Notes: generated by a model from the sequence alone, not told the origin. Numbered from the stretch's first letter, positions 23,801-36,726 are shown. The stretch is DNA of 64,000 nt from Hormiphora californensis (GCA_020137815.1 CM035358.1:3334292-3398291), one strand, 5' to 3'. Program-made: numbers and translations.

Positions 23801-26800
23801 CCGACTGGAATGAATCCTGAATGAACTTGAAAACAGGAATGCTTTTTCAAACCGAAATTTCATAGTCGCCATTGGGTATCGATTTCCTTTCAAACGCGAC
23901 TAATTTTAGCTCAATTGGACCACCACAAGAGACACAGTGTCCAGTTTTTGAACCCTAGGTCTGGTCATGTGACCCCCATTGAGACGCTAGTATCATTACG
24001 AAGTGCCAATAAGCAGGTGTAACGGTCAAGTATCACGTATCACATCTGCTAATGAGGACGGTGTACCGATACAGCGTCCGTTAGAATGTAAGTTCTCTTG
24101 CTAACACGTCATAATTTGATGGGGATCACATGACCCAAACTAGGCTTGGTAAACTGGTCACTGTAATTCTTGTGGTGATCCAATTAAGCTCAAACTGGTC
24201 GCGTTCGAGAGAAGATAGCCAAACAAATTTGTGAAACTTTGGTACCAAAATATGGTCCCATTTTGGTGTTCCTTCAATGTTCATTCGGGCGAAAAAAATG
24301 AACTTTCATCCAGAGGGCTGAAACTCCGGATTCCTCGAATGAGTGCCCATACAAATATTGTGTCAAAATATCAGAGTGATCGAAGTTAAGATTTGGGAGA
24401 TATAAGGCTTGGCGTACCATGACTTTTTTTGGCCCAGGCGGTATTACTGCTAAAATATTACAAACGACACATGCTGCTGTTTTCTGTAATCTGGGAACTG
24501 CCACCCAGAAATTGAAAGAAATAAAAAGGCACCACAGAATCGTCTTCAATCATGTACCCTTTCAGGTAATCGAATGGCTGGTTGGACAGGGAAGTGAGCC
24601 CAATTCAATAGGTCGATATGGCAGGTCCCCTCTGTACAGGGCTGCATTTGGTGGCCACCTCCCAGCCGTACAGGCACTGCTACAATGTGGGGCTGACCCT
24701 CGTATTAGGGCGGATGATGGAGCTACCGCAATGGAGATATCTACCAACCCAATGATCAAAGAAGTAAGTAATCGAGATTTGTTTGAAGTTATTTAGCCGT
24801 TGGTGTGAACACTGCTACTACACCTCCCCCCCCCCCTAGACCCCCCCTACTACTACACCCCCCCCACCTTCAGATTCTTGCATCCTGGGATGTACAAGAT
24901 ACAGACAGGTTACTGCAAGGTCTTGAAGATGAACGGGAAAAGAGAGGTAGGTACATTTGGAGAGTACTTTTTGTAATTCATAACTTCAAGTCATCCAGCT
25001 AACCATGTTTCACTCTACAGCGGCCGCCCAAGCTGAATTTACCAAAATGAAATGTGACGCGATACAAGATCAGATATCGGCTGCCCAGGAGACCTTCAAG
25101 CTCTATGAGAAACAGTTAGGACATGCTTATTGCGAGCTAGAGAAGCGGATATCTGAACATGATAAATGTGTCTTAAAGGATACCCAAGTAGAGGTCAGTC
25201 GCTTCTAACTTTTATATTTGATTTAATTAGAATTAGCTTCTAGACTGATCTCGCCCCCAGGTTACATTGAAATGTGTGCACGATGCAGAAGATCTAGTGA
25301 CGATACTAAAACTGAAGGTGGATGATTCTAGAAGGGATCTCCAACTACTGAAACTGAAACTAAGAGAGGAACAGAAAGTGGTAGGTTTATCACGTGATTC
25401 AATTCCCATTGGGATCGTGCCTGCTGCTGCAGCCTGCAGGAACAATGAAACTGAGGCTGAAACTTATACACCTTAGAGGCTTGGAGGAAAATGGAACTTG
25501 ATTGTACGGCGCGGATCACTTGGCTTGATGAAAGTACAAGTTGTCAATTTGTTTTGTTGCACGCGCGCAACCTCACATGGCAAAAAAGTGCAGCAGGTCT
25601 CGTCTGCAAACTGCCGGTCACAATTTGCCTTTGCTCTCTCGAAGACGTAATGTGTGTGATGCAATGCTAATGCTACCAGTTTGTCAAGCACAGAAGACAA
25701 CACGTTGCCACTTCATACTTCATCATCACTGCTCTGTCTTCAGTCTAGCAATCAGTGTGTGTTGTGTCTCTAGTTCTACCCTCTCACTGAGAGACTGGCG
25801 ATTGTTGCCATGGTGACCAAATTACTCTCACACACTCCCAGCTTTAGTCCCCCTCACTTCTCTCTCATTCAGTGTGTATTTTGCAGTCATGTCTTCTTCC
25901 CAGAGTTCTGAGCAAGAGGAGAAGGGAGTTAAAGTGACAATTAGGGATCTTGAGGATGTCCTAATTCGGGATGTTGGCAATAAGATAGCTGATGATGGAA
26001 GGTGGCCGTTATTGATCGATGAGACAGGGCAGGTGTCTGTGTTTGTACGATACACAGATACCAACTACCTAAATGCAGCTAACCCTGCCAACATGGAACC
26101 AGATAAAATCAGGTAGGTCTTCACTCACCCTCATGTTGATTTTGGTCTGTTTAATTGTCTGTTTTTCCAACCTCGATCAAAATACTTTTCTTTTTGTCTT
26201 TCTCTAGGTCACTTTAGCTAACCATTTCCCTTCCTTCAGGTTGGCTTTGTTAGGTGCAATAAGGTATGGCAAACCTCTTGTATTGGATCTCATGGGCTGT
26301 GACATACTACATGTGGTCAAGGTACGTGGAACTATATCAGTGTATGTGATTGTATGTGTCTTGACTCCTGCCGCTACAAGTACAGGCCATAATTGGCCTC
26401 TATTCCTATTTAATTATTATGTACTACCTAGGAGCGTTTGAACAGTATTATGGAGGGGTTGTGGGACTGGATTATGGACAAGACCCTGGTGACTGAGGAG
26501 AAGTTCAATAAAATAACCAAAAAGGTAGGCAGATTTACAAATAACAGTTCCTATATAACCTCTTGTGAATGCAACTAGTTATCACTACAAGGTAAATTTA
26601 AAGCACACTCTCTGAACGTTATTCTTCCTTCAGGAGGATGGCCCTGAGTACGAGGAAAAGATGTTCTGGGCAAGGATGAACGAGTTCAAACTTTGGTGAG
26701 TGGTACTGTAGAGAGTTGTTGTGTGATTTGTAGGGCCCTAAATTCTAAACACTAAACACTAAAGCACTGCGATTTTCTGATGAGCAGTGCGTCCCATTTC

Positions 26801-26918
26801 CGATATCTTGATTTTATCCAATCTCTCCCACAGGGTGATAACAAGTGCAGAGCCAGAACCCGAGCTGATAGAAATGTTCTACACCATTCGAGTTAAACCT
26901 GCACCACCCAAGGTCTAA
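20832..26918 (+). CDS. IQANK1: IQ motif and ankyrin-repeat protein, IQANK1-like
   Basis: Thirteen exons join in phase to 568 aa: 20832-20987, 21152-21292, 21368-21544, 21703-21840, 24566-24763, 24874-24946, 25021-25193, 25261-25380, 25904-26112, 26240-26321, 26432-26524, 26634-26695 and 26834-26918. A basic Arg/Gly-rich N-terminus leads to an IQ calmodulin-binding motif (KIQKCYRRYATLKK), a charged coiled coil, two to three ankyrin repeats (DANDYTPLSEAAAGGAAE, GRSPLYRAAFGGHLPAVQAL) and another coiled coil. The C-terminal domain contains DDGRWPLLIDETGQ and AIRYGKPLVLDLMG, which resembles dynein heavy-chain AAA-region sequence. An acceptor inside TGTCTTCTTCCCAG (25890-25903) preserves phase, so the ATG at 25889 is not a separate start. 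Intron 4 holds a donor repeat array and two transposons. An additional exon near 27030-27067 is possible. Confidence 0.72.
21832..21875 (+). repeat. Donor-containing 28 bp array, left part
   Basis: The end of exon 4 and its donor (GCTGAG followed by GTATCTAATAG) is repeated as a 28 bp unit. Two donor copies lie here before a transposon interrupts the array at 21876; it resumes at 22733. Confidence 0.85.
21876..22732. mobile_element. Pogo/Tigger-like MITE, 857 bp, TA target site
   Basis: Both ends read CAGTCGGACCCCGATTTAGG inward, and the subterminal CCCCGATTTAG motif is repeated several times. It is flanked by TA on both sides, and removing it restores the host array (GGTATC-TA-ATAGTAACTG). 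These features fit the Tc1/mariner pogo group. No transposase frame is present. The interior includes a palindromic module with CGAATCGTGTTTCGAATCGG. Confidence 0.88.
22733..23027 (+). repeat. Donor-containing 28 bp array, right part
   Basis: About ten further copies of the unit GCTGAGGTATCTAATAGTAA plus CTGTTACT. Each has GAG followed by GTATCT or GTAACT, a good 5' splice-site match. The array ends where a second transposon is inserted. Confidence 0.9.
23028..24443. mobile_element. Non-autonomous element with long TIRs starting TACCGCCTGGGCC
   Basis: Terminal inverted repeats of about 130 bp (TACCGCCTGGGCC, then GTCATGGTACGCC and CATATCTCCCAAATCTTAAC) bound a 1.4 kb interior without a transposase. 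The flanking array implies a 3 bp TTA target duplication, as in PIF/Harbinger elements. Related copies lie at 47855-48964, 57878-58971 and, more diverged, 33418-34375. Confidence 0.82.
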
Positions 26919-27782
26919 GAGGGTAAGAAAGACCTGAGCCAGTGATCCTGGAATTCTGTGATAGAGGGACAGAGACAATGACAATATACCAGTAATCTGT
27001 GTTTAATCAAACTTTGTATTTTTGTCAGATCATTGAGAGAATGACCCCAGAAAAGTCAGGCAGAGAGGTATTATGGGGCGTTATTTTTTCAGTTTTATAC
27101 AATGTAAATATTCTCAATATTCTGTATGATTAATGATTATTCACCAACCCAAAACCCCGTGAGTTTGTGAATATTAGGGAGTGATGGAAACATGTCGGTC
27201 TGTCAGCATGATGTGGCCCTAATTGTGGCTCTCACACTCGCTACTGGTACCACTCCATTGGCCAAACCAGAAAATGCTCGAAACTCTCATATAACAGGGG
27301 TTGAAATACAATTTTTAGTCAAAATATACACCGTACAAAATACAATATACAGTTCCCCTGTTGCTCCAAACAACAAAACTTCACAAACGCCACTCATATT
27401 GTTGGCAAACAAACCTAGCACAATATCTGGGACTGGGTCGAGACCTGTCTGGCGCCGCCGACCCCATCTGAGCGCACTGTCGTTGTTGAGAATCAAATGG
27501 GGGTATGGCGCCGCCATACAGGTCGAGGCACCATTTCATAGTTCATAATGACGTCGCTAAGAGAGTTTCAAATAAATACAAATACAAAGACTTGGCAAAT
27601 AATTTCTTTCAGGAAGATTCTTCTTTTTTCTTTTCGTTATCAACGCTCTATAACCATTTGAGATCTATCTAACATCTCCCTATAACAGCCTAGAATATAG
27701 ACATTCATCACCATCAATAATAAGTTCATCATTAACAACAATCACACAACTAAACCCCCTAGGGGAGAGGCGCTCCCTCCCT
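26919..27782. other. Gap between convergent genes
   Basis: No independent gene is seen. A possible extra exon of the IQ/ankyrin gene lies near 27030-27067 (acceptor TTTTTGTCAG, donor GAGAGGTATT). The GGCGCC-ended dispersed element is at 27439-27528. The rest is plausible 3' UTR of both flanking genes. Confidence 0.45.
27439..27528. repeat. Second copy of the GGCGCC-ended dispersed element
   Basis: It shares CTGTCTGGCGCCGC, CATCTGAGCGCACTG, GAGAATCAAATGGG and ATGGCGCCGCCATA with 12876-12944. Short outer inverted repeats (GACCTGT and ACAGGTC) frame this copy. Confidence 0.75.
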
Positions 27783-29670
27783 TTATCTAAATGTCAGTGA
27801 TGAGTTATAACGTGATAATATCACGGGAAATAAACTCCTACTCTTTTTAGTGCTCTCACACTTTGGTATCTTTATAGCAACTCTCGTTGGGGGACCCGCT
27901 CCTAAAGTATCCGCTGTTCGACGGGCGTTGTTCAGGTACTGGACCGCACGGTGGTCACTCTTGGGACGCCTTGGTCCGGGTGGGATTCGTGAGTTCATCT
28001 AATGGGAGGAGAGGGGATTACTATTAGGGTTCATACCAAAAAAATGGGCAAAAATAAAGAAAACTAGCTACCAAACCTGAGTACTACTAAAACTTACTTT
28101 TAAGCTATCAGCGGTTGGGTTGTTAGAACTGTGTGTGGTGCCTGGGGAGCTGTTAGTAGGTGTATATGATGGACCTAGGGTGGCTCTACCCGTAGGATAG
28201 ACATCTCTTATACCAAGACCTGGTGTCTTTAGTAATCTGTACTCTTCTATATAGCAATCTATCTGGTGAAGGAGAAGGGTGCCGGTGAGTGGACTGGTAT
28301 CACTCAATCTTGTTGAGTTACTCAACAATCATTATCACAATTGGCTACATCAGAAGTTAAATCATCTCTCTCCCATTGTCTACATCGAATGAATATCTGC
28401 TTCTTTTTACCTCGTCATAGTTTCTGAAGGACAGTGTAAGGGGAGTATAGTATCGGTTCATGATTCGTTTAGATCGTAACACATCGTAGTTCTCTGGCCT
28501 TCCTTGCCTCACTCCTCTCCCAAAATGAACCTTCTTCTCTTGGAACTGTGTAGGGGTAAGATAAATCAAATAAGGACAGAGCACAAGCAATCATGTCTAA
28601 GCGGGCATCCGGCATACAGATTACAGAGTTGAAGTATATGAATTTGATTTGTGTTCTCAAGCCAAAATGAATTGAGAAAACTCACCGCTTGTTGTAACCA
28701 AGGCGACAGTTCAGGACAGATAAGGCGATTATTTGTTGGCACATAGTGTTTCTGCTTTAGTTCCAGTAACCTTTTATAGCAGTCAGGGGAGGAGGAATAT
28801 TTCTTGCAGACCGTACCCAGGGGAGGCTGGTGCTGCTGGTACCCTGGAACAGAACCTGTAGAGCCCATTTGTTACTTCTAAATGTCAGGAGAAAGGAAGG
28901 GTGTATAAATGCACTCAAAATAGGGTTTACAGGGGCAAACTAAAGCACGATAGATATACATTCTACTATGAACATGTGGATAGTGCGATAGAGATCTAGA
29001 AAAACCACAAAGTTCAATTATAATCACAAGCACACTGGAAAATACTGACTCTAAATAGCCCCCCCTCCTCCTCTATATTGCACACTATTGACTTTACAGC
29101 TTCACTTTACATTACTCTCCACTGATTACTGTAAAAAACTATTGCTGGACATCAGCCAGATCTAGAGTTCACACTTCACAGTTAGTTTTAAAACTATACC
29201 AGGTGCTCTGACCTGGAGTCTGACCTTGGTGTTGGTAGTCCCCGACCATAGGGAGGGAATGTTGTGTATGAGTTAGGAACAATGATAGACAGAAAAACAA
29301 GAGAGATCTGCAGTAAATCTAGTGCGTGCTATGCCTAGTGAGTGAGAAGCTGTGAGAGCGAAATGACAAGCAGTTTAAATGTGAACACACGTGACCCAGT
29401 CTACACAGATCTAATGACACAAGATCTTCCCCCTCCCTCTCTCTCCCTCTCTCTATCTCTATCTCCCCTCTTTCTTTTCCTTGTCTCTCTCTCTCTATCT
29501 CCCTCCATTACACATGCAGTATGCACAAGGACTCTAACAAATGTGTAAAACTTGTCTGAATATATCGATTATCGTAAAAAATATGGAGGCATACAAACCA
29601 CAATGACCACTACATAAAATTAATGTCGCATAGAAATGTTTAGTTGCTAGGAAGATAGAGAGTTAGTGAG

Positions 29671-29716
<46 letters not shown>

Positions 29717-30038
29717 TCTGTCCAAGTTACTGTTAGTGAATGATGCCGGCTTTTATTAATCGATCTTCGTATCTTTTAGAGAGGACAGAGCTATGTTCAT
29801 AATGTAGTTTAACTGTTTAAAAAAGTATCCACTCTCTGTATCATCATTGATTCAATATTCATGTGCATTTTAAAATCATCCAACTGTTGCATTGTCACTC
29901 ACCGCAACAACAAAAAAGAAACACTTACCGACAGACAGAGGGCGGCGGTTTTTGCAGTACTCCGTACCAGGTACCATTCAGAGCTGTCCTTTGAGCGGTC
30001 GACGCTCTCAGAATCTCACGTACAGGACTCAACGCCAT
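27783..30038 (-). CDS. Unrecognised multi-exon gene
   Basis: I do not recognise this protein. Well supported and in phase are exon 1 (29929-30038, MALSPVREILRAST), an exon to 28686 containing CKKYSSSPDCYKRLLELKQK, then 28411-28545 (FQEKKVHFGRGVRQGRPENY), 28098-28262 (IDCYIEEYRLLKTPGLGIRD) and 27783-27998, a basic Pro/Arg-rich end. A linking exon near 29220-29300 fits by phase (acceptor TTACTGCAG, donor CACCAAG) but its product looks weak. The total is about 290-300 aa. It has no signal peptide, membrane segment or enzyme motif; short basic stretches and periodic Tyr/Pro recall small ciliary or microtubule-associated proteins, which is only a guess. An acceptor (CTCCTCTCTAG) lies 1 nt before the ATG. 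Confidence 0.65.
29424..29716. repeat. CT/GA microsatellites in an intron
   Basis: A CT-rich tract at 29430-29510 and a (GA)n tract at 29668-29714 lie in the first intron of the unrecognised minus-strand gene. Confidence 0.85.
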
Positions 30039-30860
30039 GCTAGAGAGGAGCGAAGGTTTGGTAAAAACGGATAAAATCAGGTGAGGATAGGGAAAGGGGG
30101 ATGAATGATGGATGAATGATGGTTCATGGTTGTGGTTCTGAAAATTTAGGGATTCTTAGGCATGGGAGGGCCTCTAACTTCAGGAATCATAAGGTCTCAC
30201 TGAGAGCAAATTCGATTCCATTTTCTATTCTTGTTGTTTGTTGTTATTGAGCAAGATTAAAGCAACTTTTCAGCTTCCCATTTCCCAAAGTTGCAACTGT
30301 TCTTGCGTAACAAGGCTGAACAGTTGCTTAAATCTTGTCCAACAAGAATTAGCCCACCAGATTTTGCTAGAGCACCTGGGTCCCTACTTAAAAACTCATA
30401 TATTGCAACATAATGACTATCTGCTGCCAGCTGTACAAAGCAGTTCACTGCCCTTCCGCACACACAGATCCATCTCTGCCACGTTCGATCGAATCTCATC
30501 TGTTCTGATAGTGCAGTGTTGCGCGACCCACCTACCCCTTGTCACACCGCGCGTTACAACCTAGTGCAGAGAGCCATAGTTCAGTTACCTTCCGATCGGT
30601 GGAGGGGGATTGTGTGACGTGTGTTGTACCTTCCACATGAGGCCGAGAGAGATGATGTTATGTAAACTATTAAGAGTGACATTATGTAAACTGAATATTG
30701 GGGTGATCGGGGGAGGGAAGAAGGAAGTAAATAGTGTAACTCGATAATCTCAAAAATAACATTTCAACATTTTGGGGAAACACTCAGATCAAATAATTGC
30801 ATCATTCACACAACATTCTACACCCACCTAAAACAATATAACACCCTCTCCTTATCAAAC
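30039..30860. other. Gap between two minus-strand genes
   Basis: It separates the ZnT5 stop (30861) from the next minus-strand start (30038). No exon or repeat family is recognised. It should contain the ZnT5 3' UTR and possibly the promoter of the downstream gene. Confidence 0.45.
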
Positions 30861-33800
30861 CTAATGGTGGAGTTTTAAAACACTATCATAACCTCTGCTA
30901 TACTGCCCTAACCCGTATTTTCCCGCTGTATCAAGCAGGGATGGTCCATACGATTTGATTGCCTTTTTAAACAACTCTTTCTCAACTTGCACACTGACCT
31001 CCCCGAACCCGTGCTCCTTCATAATTTCAACTGTCCGACTAATAACTTGTTGTTCGTTGGCAGTGGCACTCACATACACCCTCAGGGATACCACCAAATT
31101 GGAGCTCGAATACTGCCAGACGTGGGGGTCTAGGACCTGAACTACGGAGTCCATAGCTGCCACAGAGTCGAGTGCCTCAGTGAATGTGCCCTCTCTCTCA
31201 TCAGGCACCCTCTGCAGTAGCACCATGACACTGTCCCGCAGTAGGGGCAAGACGGAGAGGAAGATAAGGATGGCAATCACCATGGAACATATTGGATCTG
31301 ATCGGAGCCACCCGAAATACTCGATAAACAGTGATGAGAGGATGACCCCCACACTTCCCAGGGTATCGGCCATGATGTGAAGGAAGACACCCTGTAGATT
31401 CCGGTTCTCACTGCCTCCACCTCCGTGAGAGTGCCCGTGTGATCCCCCACCGCCGCTATGGCTGTGACCATGACCCTCGTCGTGTGAGTGTCCGTGTCCC
31501 CCTCCTCCTCCTCCATCTCCCCCGTGACTATGTCCGTGGCCATGATCATGACTGTGACCATGACCCCCATCGTGACTGTGTCCGTGGCCATGATCGTGAC
31601 TATGTCCGTGTCCCCCATCATGACTGTGTCCATGTCCCCCATCGTGACTGTGTCCATGTCCCCCGTCGTGACTATGTCCGTGTCCTCCATTACACTGTTC
31701 CTTCTTTGGTTTTGGTGGAGGGGCGTCGTGACCAGTACAGGGTGCACCACCATGTGTGTGGGCGTGACTAAACGCGAATATACCCACCAGGTTCACCAGT
31801 AACCCAGCCACACTGACAATCAGGAGCCTATCAGTGCTCACCTCGGGAGGGTCAAACAACCTCTCCAGCGCCTCAGTGAACACAAAGAATGCTACCACAC
31901 AGAGAAGGAGTGCATTCACATACCCAGATAACATGTCCACACGTGCAAACCCATAGGAATAAACCCTGGTTTTGGGCCATTTCTGCATTAGGGCAGCCAG
32001 GAGACCAACTAGTAGAGCCGCACAATCAAACAACATGTGGAACCCATCAGATATGAGACCTAGTGAGTTGGTCCAGATCCCGTAGAGTAGCTCCACGCCA
32101 CAGAAAAAGAGGTTAATGCAGAGGAAATAGAATATGTGACGTGAGTCAGAATTAGCCATAATCTGAGTTAGAGTTGACTTGATGAATGGGATAACCTGAG
32201 AGGCGGCTGCTCGCTTATCAAATGTATACATTGGTAGACCCGTATCTGTATACCCTATAAAGGTACCGTGGTGTAGACCGGATGGTTTAGAGAGACGAAC
32301 AGTTGAGAGGGCCAGAAGGATGGCAGACAGGACAACCCCTCCAGAGATATGGTGATGAGGGGGTGAGGTGAGGGTTGTATCATCAGAGCCAACAATAATC
32401 AGAGGTCCGTGCCAGAAGTAACCAATCACCAGGGTGACTGGTAGTAAGACTAGAGTGGAGTATTTCACTACCCGGTTTGTATCTAGTTTACTGATACACA
32501 CACTCTCGACCAGATAGTTGGCCGAGATGGAGATAGCCACTAGGATAGACCAGGGAAGGACGGAGGTTAGCCAGAGGGAGAATGATGATACACCAGCAAA
32601 CCATTCCAGAAGGGTGGGGAGGGAGAGGAGGATTCCAGAGAGGAGGAGGGTCAGGGACTGGACTTTCTTGTTACCACCTGGGGATAAGGATATCAACTAA
32701 TAATCTATCTAGTCTTCACAACTTTTCTAGTTACCATTACCGGAAATGCCATTACCGATATATCTACAGTGTAAAGTGCAAACTAGCCGTTACACACACA
32801 CACACAAACACATACAAACACACTCTCCATACCAGTTTCGACGGCTAACTTCTTCTGATAGTTCTTCTGTAGTGCAGAGAGAATGAGGGCCAATACCAAC
32901 ATTAAAACACCGTGTTTGTGATCAGGTACACCTGAGAGAGAGAGAGTTTAAAATGTAAACCATCAGTCATTATAAATCTGTATCGATCATGATACCATTT
33001 CTTGTTATGTTCTAACCCTCCGGGGCGGTGAGAGAGTGTGTCGAATATTCCTGTATTCTATGACTACTCTAACCCCCATAATTCCTGCATTATTCTCACC
33101 TAGTTGATCCAGTAGAGCGTATACAAGGTGTACAGATGGACTCTCCCCACTGTCCTCAGTGTGTGTGTTCAGTTCCCCATCATTGTCAAGGAACAGCAAC
33201 ATTAGTAGACCGGCTACAAAGAGGAGGGCACCCCGGGATTTGTCCTTATCATTACCTAGGACAGAGAGATATTATTAGTACAGATCTGATAACGCCATTA
33301 TGGGACAGACATCTCATTACTTGATCCGCGGGATAATATCCTGCAGTTCCCGGGATATATTACGGTGGTCTAGATTCAATGATGCCTGACTCCTGAATCC
33401 CCTTGTTCATTAGCAGGTACCGCGTGGGCCAATAAAAAGGGAGGGTCTTAAATCTTCGATTTCTCCGGCACCTTAATTCCAATGGTTCTGACATTTTGAC
33501 ACAATGTTGTTGGGCTTATGCCAGATATGTGTACAGAGTTTCAAGTTCAAAGATGCAGAAATTCATTTATGAACTTTAATTCCTGTTTTTTTAGTTAAAT
33601 AAAGGTTTTCCCTTGTTCCAAGTTGATTTTGATCGCAAAATTGCAGCCATGCAATAGTGTTAACATTTATCAATGGCAATCTGAAATTTCATTGAAAATG
33701 AATAAAGTTTAGTGGGTGAAATTAATGAATTAAAAATGATCATTTTTTCAAAAAATTTATTTTCGCTGAAAATGAGAGATTTGCACTGTAGAGATGAAAT

Positions 33801-35157
33801 TAAAACCTAACTGGGTTATGATTCAATCATTTAAGTTCATTCTGGTATGAAAAACTGTCAAATTCAAAAAAAATAATTTTTGTTAAATTTTTGTTTTTTA
33901 ATTTTTTTCGTTAATAACTGCATAAATTAACATTTTTACCGATAGTCCATGAACAAACCTTTAGTTGAGACATAAGTAAATCGAAACCTTGCTAATGCTT
34001 ATACTGATTGGTAACAATAACATCATGTGACCTCCATGCAAGCAACAAGAAACGTAACCAGGGTGTGACAAAATCTTGTTAGCAAGATTGCAATTGGTCT
34101 CCAATGCCCTCTGTTGTACCCAGTATCAGATATCTGGCGTGGAGTACAAAAGAGGTTCCTGGAAAACAAAAAATATGGACTAGAGAAAACCTACATTGGC
34201 TTAAAAACATGAATTTAGGTTCATTAATGAATTTCTGCATTTTTGAACTTGAAACTCTGTACACATATCTGGCATAAGCTCAACAACATTGTGTCAAAAT
34301 TTCAGAACCATTGGAATTAAGGTGCCGGAGAAATCTAAGATTTAAGACCCTCCCTTTTTATTGGCCCACGCGGTACAAAGAAGTACCCCCTTGTGTGGCT
34401 CACACCGCTCTGTGAGCAGTGAGGGTTCGGTAGATCGGGATAGTGGATTTAAAGTAACACTCACCTCCCAGTAGATAAGACACACACGCCAGGACGACAA
34501 GTTCGTGGTGTTCAAATATCAGTAGTGCCCGTATTGGTCCAACCTGGCGGAGTCCAGCAGCCCAGAGGACAGCAATCGCTGTGTACCAGAGGGAATTGAA
34601 TAACAGCTGGGAAAGAGGGGTGTGAGTTAGATTTGTATGACACATTCTCTTTATTTGTGGTACTTGATAAGCAGGAACCGACCAAATCAGGAAATACTGG
34701 TCCCTGATTGGCTGATAACCAGTCACGTGACCTAAATAACGAGTTCTGATTGGTTGTTTACTTGTTTCGGTCGGTTCCTGTTGACAAGTTATGAGCTATG
34801 GCTGAATGAATAATATTACTGGATCATTGACGGAAATGATTGCCACAAATTGTGAGATGATCTGATCTTCAAAGAGTGGCTACCACTGTGAAATAATATC
34901 TGGTTAATTACAGCCATATTATGTCCTGTTATTATCTAACTGAATCTTACTCTCACTTATCTCATTTCTCACTCTTCTCTATCTTTTTACTAACTCAGAT
35001 TCTCTCTTTACCTTTGTTGCTATCTTTATTTGTCATCTGATTATATATGACTGGCTACCTGACCTATTGGACAAAATCTATCTTGGGCACACTTATCTTT
35101 TTATCTCTCTAGTCTCTCCCTCTCTCTCTCTCTCTATCATCTCTCTCTCTCTCTCAC

Positions 35158-35233
<76 letters not shown>

Positions 35234-36079
35234 TCTCTCTCTCTCATCATATCTATGATTCGATTCTTCAGTACAGACCATCATAACAAGAATTAGTTAT
35301 TTCCGCTCTGTCAACGATCACGGAAATGTATTCATGAATTGTTCCCCCTTCACATTTTGCTAATTCGCCAATCTCATCAGACAGACCCACTTATTTGCAT
35401 AAACCCGTGAGTGGACTAAGTGATGTCTTACCTAACGACCTTGCTATTAATTAGTCAATTAACCGATAGTTAGGCCATCAGATAAGACATCACTTTAATT
35501 TTAGTCAATTAATTATACTGCAACCGCTAGTTTTGTTGCCATTCCTCCTTTGTCAAGATCTACTGTGAAACTCACCTTTGCCCTGTTCTGGTTGGTAAGG
35601 GAGGACACTATTTTAAGGGGCTGGTACTGTAACACAAACAAAACCGCTGTAAGACATATCTGGGTACTGACCACCTGAAATATTGTTTTGTTCAAAAAGG
35701 AAGGAGGGTAGAACAAGACAACTGAAACATAACATCTTGTATTAGTGACTCTTTCCCTGTTACTGGAAGAGACAACATATTGAAAACTGAAAAGACATTA
35801 TATCTTTTATTAGTAACTCTTGTCATATCATTTATCAGTTTGTCTTATCTTCCCCAGGAAGAGTCATGGTTTGAACAGCAGCCATCTCCAAATCCCAATA
35901 TATTCAAACATTCAAATGTGTTTCACCTGTAGCAGTGTAGCGGACTGTAGAATATCGAATGTTACGAAAGTACCACTGGCGAAGAACAGTTTACTGAACA
36001 TCAACATTAGGAGGAAAGGGGCAGTGTTACTGCGACTCCCTATCCTCCCAATCTCCGCTCCCTGACCCCGGTTGAGCAT
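30861..36079 (-). CDS. SLC30A5: Zinc transporter 5 (SLC30A5/ZnT5), cation diffusion facilitator
   Basis: Six exons join in phase to about 821 aa: 35927-36079, 35576-35674, 34465-34606, 33100-33255, 32833-32931 and 30861-32677. An N-terminal multi-pass region peculiar to ZnT5 precedes the CDF core. The core has two zinc-site motifs HxxxD (FHMLFD in TM2, HIMAD in TM5), the DPPE segment after TM3, a cytosolic loop with many HGHSHD repeats (about 35 residue pairs rich in His and Gly), and a C-terminal metallochaperone-like domain. ZnT5 works with ZnT6 to load zinc into the early secretory pathway. Vertebrate ZnT5 is about 765 aa; the longer His loop explains part of the difference. An acceptor (CCCTTTCTAG) lies 9 nt before the ATG. 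One intron carries a MITE (33418-34375). Confidence 0.93.
33418..34375. mobile_element. TACCGCGTGGGCC-ended element in a ZnT5 intron
   Basis: Long inverted ends start TACCGCGTGGGCC and continue with AAATCTTCGATTTCTCCGG, then GTGTACAGAGTTTCAAGTTC-like sequence. The layout matches the TACCGCCTGGGCC family but diverges in sequence. No transposase is present. It lies between ZnT5 exons 3 and 4. Confidence 0.78.
35106..35255. repeat. CT microsatellite in a ZnT5 intron
   Basis: A run of (CT)n with occasional CCC and ATC interruptions, in intron 2 of the ZnT5 gene. Confidence 0.9.
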
Positions 36080-36478
36080 GTCTAGAGTCTAGAAAGGGAA
36101 GGGAATATAATAATTTAGAGAAAAATAGGATCGCTCGCGCTATTAGTTGCCTCCAGTCTCCACCCCTAGATGGACCACCAAAGGTCGAGGAAAGCTTTAG
36201 AAACCGTGTACCCAGGGACTGGCATTATGTTCATGTATTTCGACGGGCGACGGCGTTACACCTAGCCGGATTGTTTTCAATTAAGTGGAGTAATTTTGTT
36301 TTCAATTAATGACACAAATTTGTTAAATGGCTCCTCCTTCTCTAAGGGTGGTGTGATTTAATTTCTGCAACATCACTGGAGGGCGGTTTAATTAATAGAC
36401 CAGGGAGAATGGGAGAGAGATGAGGGCAATTAGATTTACTAAATGGACAAAATATAGATCATCTCAAAACAGACACAA

Positions 36479-36726
<248 letters not shown>

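Noticed and set aside
25874-26116. Separate gene starting MSSSQSSEQ at 25889
   Set aside because: An acceptor inside TGTCTTCTTCCCAG joins the previous exon in phase, so this is exon 9 of the IQ/ankyrin gene.
31277-31802. Long Asp/Thr/Met-rich and Val/Met-rich frames
   Set aside because: They are other-frame shadows of the His-Gly repeat loop of ZnT5.
32697-32720. ZnT5 start at MISLSPGGNKK (32696)
   Set aside because: That methionine is in intron sequence; the acceptor TATCCCCAG at about 32678 and five upstream exons in phase give the true N-terminus.
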